From Acetobacteraceae bacterium (GTDB lineage: Bacteria; Pseudomonadota; Alphaproteobacteria; Acetobacterales; Acetobacteraceae): a DNA stretch of 14,021 nt. Where the stretch lies: assembly GCA_003133265.1 (NCBI GenBank), contig PKWQ01000200.1:8979-22999 (forward strand), in the 5' to 3' direction. Positions 5,020-12,572 of this stretch are shown here, one piece after another (positions within the stretch are counted from its first letter, which is position 1; each line of letters opens with the position of its first letter). The position numbers were made by a program, and so were the translations under genes. Under the pieces are notes generated by a model that worked only from the letters and a program-made list of their open reading frames with translations, was not told the DNA's origin and did no database searches.

Positions 5020-7341
5020 CTACGCCATCCTGAGGCGAGCGAATATCGCGACCTTCACGATGTCGATGGCGAACGCGAATACCACCGCCGCGGCCATTGT
5101 GGCGGCCACGGTACTGACTGGCAGCGCCGTCATCAGGATGCCGCCGAGGGCCAGGGTCGCGATGATCCCGACATCGACGACCGACGACACCATCAGCCAG
5201 AGACTGGGGCGCGAGCTCCACAGGCGCCGACGCTCGCGCACCACGTACAGAACACTCTGACCGCTGAACACCAGCGTGATGGCGGCGAGCGTTCTGAGCG
5301 CGTCGATGCCGAGGCCCAGGCGGTATTTGCCGATGGCCAGGGCAGCGCAGCAGAAGGCCAGGTTGCAGGCAGCCAGAATGGCGCCGGCGAGCGTCAGGTT
5401 GTCGATGCGCCAGGCGTTCGGCTTCGACGACGGGCGCACGTTGTCCGTCGTCGTCGACATGGCCAGGAAGTCGCCGCCGGTCATCAGAATGACCATCAGC
5501 AGCGGCGTCAGGATGGCGTGGCCGGTCATCATCAGCCCCACCGTCAGGAACAGCAACTGGCTGATCTTGCGGGTCATGGACCGCAGGCAATAGGTCAGGA
5601 TGCGCTGGAAGGTCACGCGGCCTTCCTTCACCGCGGCGACGATGCCGCCCAGCCCGGGCTCGGTCAGCACCATGCCGGCGGCCGATTTCGCCACGTCGGT
5701 CGCGGTCGATACGGCGATCCCGATATGTGCCTGCCGCAGCGCGGGCGCGTCGTTGGCGCCGTCGCCGCACATGCCGACAGTATGGCCGGTGCGCTGGAAT
5801 TCCTTGACGATGTCGTACTTGTCCTCGGGAAGGATGCCAGCGAAGACGGCGAATTCCTCCGGGCGCGCGTGATCCGGGATCGGTCCGGGCGGGCAGACCG
5901 CGCCGTCGAGCCCGACCGAGCGCGCCACGACGGCAGCGGTGACCGGCGCGTCGCCCGTCAGCATGATGGTGCGAACGCCCAGCGCGCGCAGTTCCGCGAT
6001 CAGCGCCGCAGATTCGGCCCGGGGCGGATCGCTGAGCGCGATCAGGCCGGCGAGCCGCAACGCCGCCGGCGGTCCGGCGGCGACCGCCAGGACGCGGTAG
6101 CCTTGCGCCTCAAGCTCGCTTTCCGCCGCCGCTTCCTTGGGCAGGGTGCCAGCAAGGCCGGCGATCACCGCGAAGGCCCCCTTCACGATGCGCAGCACAC
6201 CGCCATCCGGGCCGGTCGCGGTTGCCTCGGACATCTTCCGGGCCGGATCGAACGGCACGAACGCGATTAGCTTTGGAGGAGGCGCGCCGGCGCTGGACGC
6301 GGCGGAGCGGATGGCCGCGTCCACCGGGTCCTGCCCGCCCTCGGAACTCGCCAGACCCGCCAGTGCCAGCACCTGCGGCGCGTCGAAGCCGGGCATCGGC
6401 CGCACGGTGGTAACCGTCAGCGCGTTGCGGGTCAGCGTGCCCGTCTTGTCGGCGCACAGCACATCCATCGTCGCCGCTTCGTCCACCGCGGACAGCCGCG
6501 TCGGCAGCACCCCTTGCCGGGCGAGCACCCGGGCGCCGATCGTCGTTGCCAGGGAGAAGGTGGCGGGCAGCGCCACCGGTATGGCCGCGAGCACCGCGGT
6601 GAGCGTGAGCGGGATGATCTCCGCCACCGACATCCCGAGCGCGGTGGCGTAGGCCACCTGTATGACGACGACGGTGCCGTTGAAGATCGCGAGATTGCGC
6701 ACCACGCGCAGCACGGCCTTCTGCTGCGAGCTGACCACATGCGCGGTCCGCACCAGTTCGGCGGTGCGGCCGAATTTGGTGCGGGTGCCGGTTGCCGTGA
6801 CCTCCGCGACCGCTTCGCCGCGCCGGACCAGCGCACCCGCGAAGGTTTGCAGGCCCGTACCGCCCTCGACCGGCAGGGATTCCCCGGTCAGCATGGATTG
6901 ATCGAGCAGGACGTCTCCCGCGATCACCCGCGCATCCGCCGCGACCACGGCGCCGAGCGACAGTTTCACCACATCGCCGGGAACCAGTTCGGCGGCTGGC
7001 ACCGTCCGCCAAGCGCTGTCGCGCCGCACCGAGGCGCTCAGCGCCAGCCGCGACCGCAGCGCGTCGAGCGTTGCCTGGGCGCGCCCTTCCTGGAAAAACC
7101 CAAGCGCGGCATTGAACACCAGCAGGAGCGCGATGACCGCCGCTTCCACATGCTCGCCGAGGAAGATCTGGAACCCGATCGCCAGTTCTAGCATCCAGGG
7201 GACGGGCGCCCAGAATTTCTCGATGGCCATGCGCCACAGCTGCGGCGCCGTGTCCGGCATGGCGTTGGGGCCGAACTCTTTCAGCCGGCGACGCGCCTCC
7301 GCGCTGGTCAGACCGTCCGGCTGTATCTCTGGGGCGCCCAA
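5020..7341 (-). CDS. P-type proton ATPase, plasma-membrane H+-ATPase (P3A) type
   Basis: An integral membrane pump of about 773 residues that would expel protons at the cost of ATP. Numbered from the TTG at 7341, it has a short N-terminal GLTSAEARRRL actuator lead and PWMLE at the start of the first membrane pair. TGES follows at 152-155, then PVALP in M4, the phosphorylation motif DKTGTLT from Asp298, a KGAF nucleotide-binding motif, TGD and GDGAND at 526-531. Six C-terminal membrane helices follow. An ungapped alignment back from VRPS places Asp624 at the position of the essential M6 aspartate (Asp684) of plant AHA2. No autoinhibitory C-terminal domain is present. An ATG at 7518 in the same frame would overlap the upstream gene by 172 bases with unrelated sequence, so TTG 7341 (or CTG 7350) is preferred. 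The start is 5 bases past the methyltransferase stop. Confidence 0.9.
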   Translation of the reverse strand: MGAPEIQPDGLTSAEARRRLKEFGPNAMPDTAPQLWRMAIEKFWAPVPWMLELAIGFQIFLGEHVEAAVIALLLVFNAALGFFQEGRAQATLDALRSRLALSASVRRDSAWRTVPAAELVPGDVVKLSLGAVVAADARVIAGDVLLDQSMLTGESLPVEGGTGLQTFAGALVRRGEAVAEVTATGTRTKFGRTAELVRTAHVVSSQQKAVLRVVRNLAIFNGTVVVIQVAYATALGMSVAEIIPLTLTAVLAAIPVALPATFSLATTIGARVLARQGVLPTRLSAVDEAATMDVLCADKTGTLTRNALTVTTVRPMPGFDAPQVLALAGLASSEGGQDPVDAAIRSAASSAGAPPPKLIAFVPFDPARKMSEATATGPDGGVLRIVKGAFAVIAGLAGTLPKEAAAESELEAQGYRVLAVAAGPPAALRLAGLIALSDPPRAESAALIAELRALGVRTIMLTGDAPVTAAVVARSVGLDGAVCPPGPIPDHARPEEFAVFAGILPEDKYDIVKEFQRTGHTVGMCGDGANDAPALRQAHIGIAVSTATDVAKSAAGMVLTEPGLGGIVAAVKEGRVTFQRILTYCLRSMTRKISQLLFLTVGLMMTGHAILTPLLMVILMTGGDFLAMSTTTDNVRPSSKPNAWRIDNLTLAGAILAACNLAFCCAALAIGKYRLGLGIDALRTLAAITLVFSGQSVLYVVRERRRLWSSRPSLWLMVSSVVDVGIIATLALGGILMTALPVSTVAATMAAAVVFAFAIDIVKVAIFARLRMA

Positions 7342-7346
7342 TGCTT

Positions 7347-8543
7347 TCAGGCCGTGGCGCTGGTATCCGGATAGTTGATGATCAGGCGGTAGCAATCCAG
7401 GCTGCCGCTGAGGAATTCGTAGGTGGCGCCCCAGAGATACAGCCGGAAGCGGCGGTAGTTGAACTCGCCGAAGCGTTCGATCACCGCCTCGCGGTGCGCG
7501 TCGAAGTTGCGCGCCCACTGCTGGAATGTCAGGAAATAGCTATAGCTGTCGTTCAGGATTTCCGTGGCCCGCAACGGGGTCTCGGCCAGTTTCTCCAAGA
7601 AGTCGTGCAGCACCAGGAAGGAGTGGTTTCCCGGATAGATGTATTTCACCATGTAGGACGATAGCTCGTATTTTTTCGTGCAGGCGCTGCCGTCCAGGAA
7701 GATGTTCTTCCCGGGCTTGAGCAGCGAGAGAAATTTCGCCAGCACCTTGTCGTACTGCGGCAGATGCTCGATCACCCCCATGATGACGATCGCGTCGTAT
7801 TTCTGGTCCGTCTGGTAGTGCAGCAGGTCGGAGAAGATCAGTTCCCAGTCATAGCCGAGGCGCTTGCCCTTGGCGGTGAGGTAGTCGACCGATGCCTGGG
7901 AGATGGTGATCCCCGTGCATTTCACCCCGCGCGCCGCGGCATATTCGAACCAGGCACCCCAGCCCGGCCCGATCTCCAGGATATGGTCGCCGGGCTTCAG
8001 GCCAAGCTTTTCATAGCAATAAGCGAACTTGCGCGTTGTCGCGACATCGAGCGTCTCCTCGGCATTGGCGTAGACGCCCTGGGTGTAGCAGGGGGTCTTC
8101 GGGTCGAGGAAACTCAGGAAGAAATCCGGATCGATGTCGTAGTGCGAGGAAATGGCGCTGCGGTTGGTCCTCACCTGCCCGGTCAGCAGGGGTTGCAGGA
8201 AACGCCAGATCGTCACGACCGGGTGGAAGTCGCCCATCGAGCTGCGAAGCTCGAACGGGCGCAGCAGATCGCCGTCGAGGTCGATATCGCCGGCCAGATA
8301 CGCATCGCCGAACCGGCCTTCGTCCAGGCTCATCAGCGCACGCAGGCCGTTCTTGTTCCGGAGCGTGACCGTAAAGCTCGGCGCGCCCTGACCGAAGGGC
8401 TGCACCGAGCCGTTGGGAAGCACGACCTCGAACGGAACTGATACCTTGGAAAACGCCCGCGCGAACCGGCCCAGCATGAAACCCGCCGGCGATCCGCCTG
8501 CCGTGGTGAGCCGGCTTTCTTTGCCAACGACGTTGGTATTCAT
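7347..8543 (-). CDS. Cyclopropane-fatty-acid-synthase-like SAM-dependent methyltransferase
   Basis: A 398-residue class I methyltransferase with the layout of CFA synthases. The N-terminal lipid-binding-like domain ends in GDAYLAGDIDLDGDLL (79-94). HYD is at 134-136, FFLSFLDP follows, SAM motif I is LEIGPGWG (189-196), then GITIS, and VIEHLP with Glu259. True CFA synthases methylenate phospholipid double bonds using SAM and a bound bicarbonate. By hand alignment with E. coli Cfa, the bicarbonate ligands Cys139 and His266 correspond to Gln155 and about Asp284 here, while Glu259 and Tyr334 are kept. It may therefore carry out another lipid methylation. ATG 8543 is preferred over GTG 8603, because the best promoter lies between them. 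It is the first gene of a unit with the proton ATPase and the cupin. Confidence 0.82.
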   Translation of the reverse strand: MNTNVVGKESRLTTAGGSPAGFMLGRFARAFSKVSVPFEVVLPNGSVQPFGQGAPSFTVTLRNKNGLRALMSLDEGRFGDAYLAGDIDLDGDLLRPFELRSSMGDFHPVVTIWRFLQPLLTGQVRTNRSAISSHYDIDPDFFLSFLDPKTPCYTQGVYANAEETLDVATTRKFAYCYEKLGLKPGDHILEIGPGWGAWFEYAAARGVKCTGITISQASVDYLTAKGKRLGYDWELIFSDLLHYQTDQKYDAIVIMGVIEHLPQYDKVLAKFLSLLKPGKNIFLDGSACTKKYELSSYMVKYIYPGNHSFLVLHDFLEKLAETPLRATEILNDSYSYFLTFQQWARNFDAHREAVIERFGEFNYRRFRLYLWGATYEFLSGSLDCYRLIINYPDTSATA

Positions 8544-8574
8544 GGATATCGCATCCCCGTTCCGTGTTCGTGGC

Positions 8575-8603
8575 ATCATTTGCTGTCGGGGGCCGACTGT
8601 CAC
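8575..8603 (-). promoter_or_regulatory. Probable promoter of the methyltransferase-ATPase-cupin unit
   Basis: On the minus strand, GTGACA (8603-8598, 5/6 match to -35), a 17-base spacer and AATGAT (8580-8575, 4/6 match to -10) are spaced ideally. Transcription would start near 8568, about 25 bases before the ATG at 8543. The spacer contains an inverted repeat, GTCGG-CCC-CCGAC, centred near 8590, which could be an operator. Prediction only, from spacing and consensus. Confidence 0.42.
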
Positions 8604-8766
8604 GAAAAATTTGCCAAACTTCCCCCGGTCCGCGCGGCCGGACGATTCGACGAGGCCGTCCGCGCGTGATTATGTTTGCGATGCGATCCATGGCAACGGA
8701 CGGCCGCGGGATCGTTTGACATAGAACGAACAAAAAACGTCCACGAACCCGGGTGGGGGAAGAAGA

Positions 8767-9999
8767 ATGAAAACGTCCAAGGGCAAACTATGCCATCTGG
8801 CTCTTTGTCTCGTCTTCGGTGGCGGCATTGCGTGGCACGCCGCCGCGTGGGCCGACAGCGCGCCGCCGCCGCTGAAGATCGGCGTTCTGGACGACATGAC
8901 GGGACCGAATTCGGAGAACAGCGGCGTCGGCACGTTGGAAGCGATCAAGATGGCGGTCGAGGATTACGGCGGGAAAGTGCTCGGCCGTCCCATCCAGCTG
9001 CTTGTCGCCACCGACCAGAACAAGCCGGACATCGCCGTCAGCATCGCGCGGGAATGGTATACCCGCGATGGGGTATCGCTGATCACCGGTCTGCCCAATT
9101 CCGCCTCCTCGCTCGCGGTCAACCAGATCGCGCGGGAACTCGGCAAGGTGAACATCGTCACTTCGGCCGCATCGGCCGACATCACCGGCAAGGGCTGCTC
9201 GCCGAACAGCGTGCATTGGTTTCACGACACCTATGCCGACGCGAAAAGCCTGGTGGATGCGATGACGACGCAGGGGGCCAACTCCTGGTTCTTCATCACC
9301 GTGGATTATAATTTCGGGCTGACCCTGGAAGCGGACGCGACCCGGTTCATCGAGCAGCACGGCAAGAAAGTGCTTGGCTCGGCGCGCCATCCGCTGGGCG
9401 AGCTGGACTTCTCCAACGTCGTCCTGCGCGCCCAGGCGTCCGGCGCGAACGTGATCGGGCTGGCGAATGCCAGCGCGGACCTGGGCAACACCATCAAGGT
9501 GGTCCATGAGTTCCACGTGACCGAGAAGGGGCAGCGCGTCGTCGCCTTCTTCCTGAACACGCCGCAGGTCGAGGGGGTCGGCCAGGAGGTGACGCAGGGC
9601 ATGATCACCGTGACCCCGATCTTTCCGGCGCTCAATGCCGAGACCGTCGCCTGGAGCGAGCGCTTCGCCAAGCGGCTGGGCAAGCCCCGTTCCCCGTCCG
9701 CGCAGATGCTGGGGGCCTATGGCGCGACGCTGCATTATCTGAAGGCGGTGGCCGCCGCCGGGACGGACGAGGGCGCGGCGGTGATGGCCAAGATGCGCGA
9801 ACTGCCGGTCAACGACCTGACGATCAAGAACGGGCACATCCGCGCGGACGGGCGGCTGATCCGCGACCTCTATGTCGTTCAGGTGAAGCCACCGTCCGAA
9901 TCGACCAGCCGGTTCGATTACTTCAAGGTCCTTGCCACCATACCGGGCGACCAGGCCTTCCGTCCGCTGTCGGACGGTGTCTGCCCGTACGCCAAATAG
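8767..9999 (+). CDS. ABC transporter substrate-binding protein, branched-chain amino acid type (solitary)
   Basis: A periplasmic binding protein of 410 residues (type I fold, Peripla_BP_6/LivJ-like). Residues 1-29 are a Sec signal peptide ending WA before Asp30, and there is no lipobox. The mature part opens with LKIGVLDDMTGPNSENSG, the classic first strand and ligand loop of the family, and later has TSAASADITGKGCSPN and VDYNFGLTLEADA. The ligand cannot be deduced; relatives bind branched-chain amino acids, amides, urea or aromatic acids. No LivHMGF permease or ATPase genes are in the window, so it is an orphan or serves a distant transporter. A strong ribosome site (GGGGGAAGAAG) precedes the ATG. 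It is divergent from the methyltransferase gene and leads the hydrolase/transporter cluster on the same strand. Confidence 0.9.
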   Translation: MKTSKGKLCHLALCLVFGGGIAWHAAAWADSAPPPLKIGVLDDMTGPNSENSGVGTLEAIKMAVEDYGGKVLGRPIQLLVATDQNKPDIAVSIAREWYTRDGVSLITGLPNSASSLAVNQIARELGKVNIVTSAASADITGKGCSPNSVHWFHDTYADAKSLVDAMTTQGANSWFFITVDYNFGLTLEADATRFIEQHGKKVLGSARHPLGELDFSNVVLRAQASGANVIGLANASADLGNTIKVVHEFHVTEKGQRVVAFFLNTPQVEGVGQEVTQGMITVTPIFPALNAETVAWSERFAKRLGKPRSPSAQMLGAYGATLHYLKAVAAAGTDEGAAVMAKMRELPVNDLTIKNGHIRADGRLIRDLYVVQVKPPSESTSRFDYFKVLATIPGDQAFRPLSDGVCPYAK

Positions 10000-10052
10000 C
10001 CGGGCAGCCGGCGCGCGCGGCCTCGTTGCGGAACAGGTCGGCGCCGCGTGGG

Positions 10053-10082
10053 TTGAGCATCGGTCCATGCTGTGCGGTAATC
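10053..10082 (+). promoter_or_regulatory. Weak candidate promoter before the amidohydrolase gene
   Basis: TTGAGC (10053-10058), an 18-base spacer and GTAATC (10077-10082) lie in the 110 bases between the binding-protein stop and the hydrolase start. A transcript would begin about 20 bases before the ATG. The match is modest; read-through from the binding-protein gene is equally possible. Confidence 0.25.
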
Positions 10083-10109
10083 GGGCCAAGAGCAGAGGGG
10101 AGCAAACAC

Positions 10110-11156
10110 ATGAGCGCCGATACGCAGCCCACCAAATACGGCCGGATCTATCCGCCCGACGATGCCTGGCTGGCGAAACTGCCGCCGGAGCCGATCATCG
10201 ATCCGGACCTGCCGATCATCGATACCCATCACCATCTGTGGCAACGCGACGCTGGTCGCTACCTGCTGGACGAACTGCTCGCCGACATCCGCACCGGCCA
10301 CAACATCGTCGCCACGGTGTTCGTGGAATGTCATTCGCATTACCGGGCCGGCGGACCGGAACCGATGCGCCCGGTGGGTGAGACCGAGTTCGTCGCCGGC
10401 ATCGCGGCGATGAGCGACAGCGGCATCTATGGCCCGACGCGGGTGGCCGCCGGCATCGTCGGCACCGCCGACCTGACGCTCGGCGACTGGGTGGAGCCGG
10501 TGCTGGAGGCGCATATCCGCGCCGGCGGCGGGCGATTCCGTGGCGTGCGCCATGCCGCCGGCTGGGACGCGAGCGATGTGATCGGCAACAGCCATGCGAT
10601 GACCGGGCCGGGTCTGTATATGCGGCCGGAATTTCGTGCGGGGCTGGCGCGCCTGACCTCGCTCGGCCTGTCGCTGGATGCCTGGCTGTTCCATCCGCAG
10701 CTGGCCGACGTCGTCGATCTGGCCCGGGCGTTCCCGGCGACGAACATCATCATGGGCCATTGCGGCGGGCCGCTCGGCTACGGTCCATATACCGGCAAGA
10801 ACGACGAGGTGTTCGCGTTCTGGAAGCGCCACATCACCGAGTTGGCCAAGTGCCAGAATGTCAGCATGAAGCTCGGCGGCATGATGATGCGGCTCGCGGC
10901 CTACGACTATAAGAAGCTGCCGCGCCCGCCGTCGTCGGCCGAGATCGCCGACTACTGGCGGCCCTATGTCCAGACCTGCATCGAGCTGTTCGGGCCGGAC
11001 CGCTGCCTGGTCGAGAGCAATTTCCCGGTGGAGAAGATGGGCGCCAGCTACGTCACGCTGTGGAACGCGCTCAAGCGCATCGCCGCCGGCGCGTCGGAAA
11101 GCGAGAAGCAGGCAATGTTCAACGGCACCGCGCGGCGGGTGTACCGGCTGGGCTGA
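10110..11156 (+). CDS. Amidohydrolase_2-family metal-dependent hydrolase (TIM barrel)
   Basis: The 348-residue product belongs to the amidohydrolase_2 family, whose members hydrolyse lactones and amides or decarboxylate aromatic acids (for example 2-pyrone-4,6-dicarboxylate lactonase). The HxH metal motif is in IIDTHHHLW (His40 and His42). MGHCGGP and the C-terminal VESNFPVEK blocks are typical of a large uncharacterised bacterial subgroup, in which Ser-Asn stands where many members have a catalytic Asp. ATG 10110 is chosen because AGAGGGGAG (about 10094-10102) precedes it; the frame is open back to 10026 without such a site. There is no signal peptide, so it is cytoplasmic. Between a solute-binding protein and an MFS pump, it may process an imported lactone or amide. 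The substrate is unknown. Confidence 0.88.
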   Translation: MSADTQPTKYGRIYPPDDAWLAKLPPEPIIDPDLPIIDTHHHLWQRDAGRYLLDELLADIRTGHNIVATVFVECHSHYRAGGPEPMRPVGETEFVAGIAAMSDSGIYGPTRVAAGIVGTADLTLGDWVEPVLEAHIRAGGGRFRGVRHAAGWDASDVIGNSHAMTGPGLYMRPEFRAGLARLTSLGLSLDAWLFHPQLADVVDLARAFPATNIIMGHCGGPLGYGPYTGKNDEVFAFWKRHITELAKCQNVSMKLGGMMMRLAAYDYKKLPRPPSSAEIADYWRPYVQTCIELFGPDRCLVESNFPVEKMGASYVTLWNALKRIAAGASESEKQAMFNGTARRVYRLG

Positions 11157-11162
11157 TCCGCC

Positions 11163-11200
11163 GGATGGCGGGCGTCGGCGGCAACGCACGTCCGCCATCC
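11163..11200 (+). terminator. 13-bp stem-loop just after the amidohydrolase gene
   Basis: GGATGGCGGGCGT (11163-11175) pairs with ACGTCCGCCATCC (11188-11200) over 13 bp with a single G.U and a 12-base loop, starting 7 bases after the stop codon. No T-run follows, so it is not a standard intrinsic terminator. It may attenuate read-through into the MFS gene, protect the upstream mRNA 3' end, or be a processing site. Confidence 0.5.
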
Positions 11201-11269
11201 CGCCGCGGCATTGGTGCCGCCGCCGGCGGTTGGCATAGTGGACGCGGAACCATTGGGGCTGAACAGACC

Positions 11270-12550
11270 GTGAGCGACAATACCATCGCCGCCGCAGGCG
11301 GCCCGGCGAATGCGGCCGGCACCCCGGCAGCCGCCGCCCAGATCGCCGTCACTCAGGGGGCGACCATCCAGCGGACGACGTTCGCGGTCATCCTGTCGCT
11401 CAGCTTCTGCCATCTGCTGAACGACATGATCCAGTCGCTGGTGCCGGCGATCTATCCGATCCTGAAAACCACTTACCAGCTGGATTTCGGCCAGGTCGGG
11501 CTGATCACGCTCGCCTTCCAGTGTACCGCCTCGCTGCTGCAGCCGCTGGTGGGGATGTATACCGACCGCCGACCGATGCCCTATTCGCTGGCCGTTGGCA
11601 TGGGTTTCACCCTGGTCGGCCTGCTGCTGCTGTCGGTGGCCGGGTCCTATCCGACGATCCTGCTGGCCGCCGCCCTGGTCGGTGTCGGTTCCTCGGTGTT
11701 CCACCCGGAATCCTCGCGCGTGGCGCGAATGGCATCCGGCGGGCGGCACGGCCTGGCGCAGTCGCTGTTCCAGGTCGGCGGCAACACCGGCTCGGCCATC
11801 GGTCCGCTGCTCGCCGCTTTCATCGTGGTGCCGCACGGCCAGCGCAGCATCGTCTGGTTCTCCGCCGCTGCGCTGCTTGCCATCATCGTCCTGGCCAAAG
11901 TGGGCGGCTGGTACAGCCGCAACCGCGTCAGCGTGAAGCCGCGGGCGTCGGTCGCGGCGACATCGGGCGATGGCCGCGTGGTGCTCTCGCGCGGGCGGGT
12001 GCTGTTCGCTATCGTGGTGCTGGTGGCGCTGCTGTTCTCCAAGAACGTCTACACCGCCAGCCTCACCTCTTATTATACATTCTATCTGATCAGCAAATTC
12101 CACGTCCCGCTGCAGCAGGCGCAGATTTATCTGTTCATGTTCCTGGCCTCGCTGGTGGTCGGCACTCTGGTCGGCGGGTGGATCGGCGACCGGATCGGGC
12201 GCATCCCGGTGATCTGGTTCTCGATCCTCGGCTCGCTGCCGTTCGCGCTGATGCTGCCCTACGCCTCATTGTCATGGACCCTGGTGCTGACGGTTGTGAT
12301 CGCGCTGATCATGGCCTCCGCCTTCTCCGCCATCCTGGTCTATGCGCAGGAACTGGTGCCGGGGCGGGTCGGCATGGTGGCCGGGCTGTTCTTCGGCTTC
12401 TCCTTCGGCCTGGGCGGGCTCGGCGCCGCGGCGCTGGGGCAGTTGGCCGATCTGACCAGCATCGACACGGTCTATCGCGTCTGCTCCTTCCTGCCGCTGC
12501 TCGGCCTGCTGACCGCGTTCCTGCCCAACATCGAGAAGCGGCGCGCATAG
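11270..12550 (+). CDS. MFS transporter, fosmidomycin-resistance (Fsr) type
   Basis: A 12-helix major facilitator of 426 residues. After an Ala-rich cytoplasmic lead of about 40 residues come blocks diagnostic of the Fsr group: CHLLNDMIQSLVPAIYP in helix 1, ASLLQPLVGMYTDRRP in the helix 2-3 loop, and HPESSRVARMASGGRHG with LFQVGGNTGSAIGP in helices 4-5. A second-half GGWIGDRIGR repeats the MFS loop motif. E. coli Fsr exports fosmidomycin, but most homologues have no tested substrate, so a drug role here is not shown. The start is GTG 11270, with GGGGCT 9 bases upstream; the frame is open back to 11060 but that part overlaps the hydrolase gene. It ends 22 bases before the M20 gene, so the two form one operon. 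Confidence 0.87.
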   Translation: MSDNTIAAAGGPANAAGTPAAAAQIAVTQGATIQRTTFAVILSLSFCHLLNDMIQSLVPAIYPILKTTYQLDFGQVGLITLAFQCTASLLQPLVGMYTDRRPMPYSLAVGMGFTLVGLLLLSVAGSYPTILLAAALVGVGSSVFHPESSRVARMASGGRHGLAQSLFQVGGNTGSAIGPLLAAFIVVPHGQRSIVWFSAAALLAIIVLAKVGGWYSRNRVSVKPRASVAATSGDGRVVLSRGRVLFAIVVLVALLFSKNVYTASLTSYYTFYLISKFHVPLQQAQIYLFMFLASLVVGTLVGGWIGDRIGRIPVIWFSILGSLPFALMLPYASLSWTLVLTVVIALIMASAFSAILVYAQELVPGRVGMVAGLFFGFSFGLGGLGAAALGQLADLTSIDTVYRVCSFLPLLGLLTAFLPNIEKRRA

Positions 12551-12572
12551 CGCTCCCGGGAGACAGACCGCC

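Noticed and set aside
4660..6270. 536-codon open frame on the plus strand
   Set aside because: It runs antisense across the cupin and ATPase genes and encodes an Arg/Gly/Asp-rich sequence with no motif. The ATPase motifs on the other strand are unambiguous.
7342..7518. 59-residue N-terminal extension of the ATPase to an ATG at 7518
   Set aside because: The extension overlaps the end of the methyltransferase gene and does not resemble ATPase N-termini; conserved similarity begins after 7341.
8788..10089. 433-codon open frame on the minus strand
   Set aside because: It lies opposite the substrate-binding protein gene, which has a signal peptide, ribosome site and family motifs. The antisense translation is low-complexity Arg/His/Gly-rich, typical of a GC-rich shadow frame.
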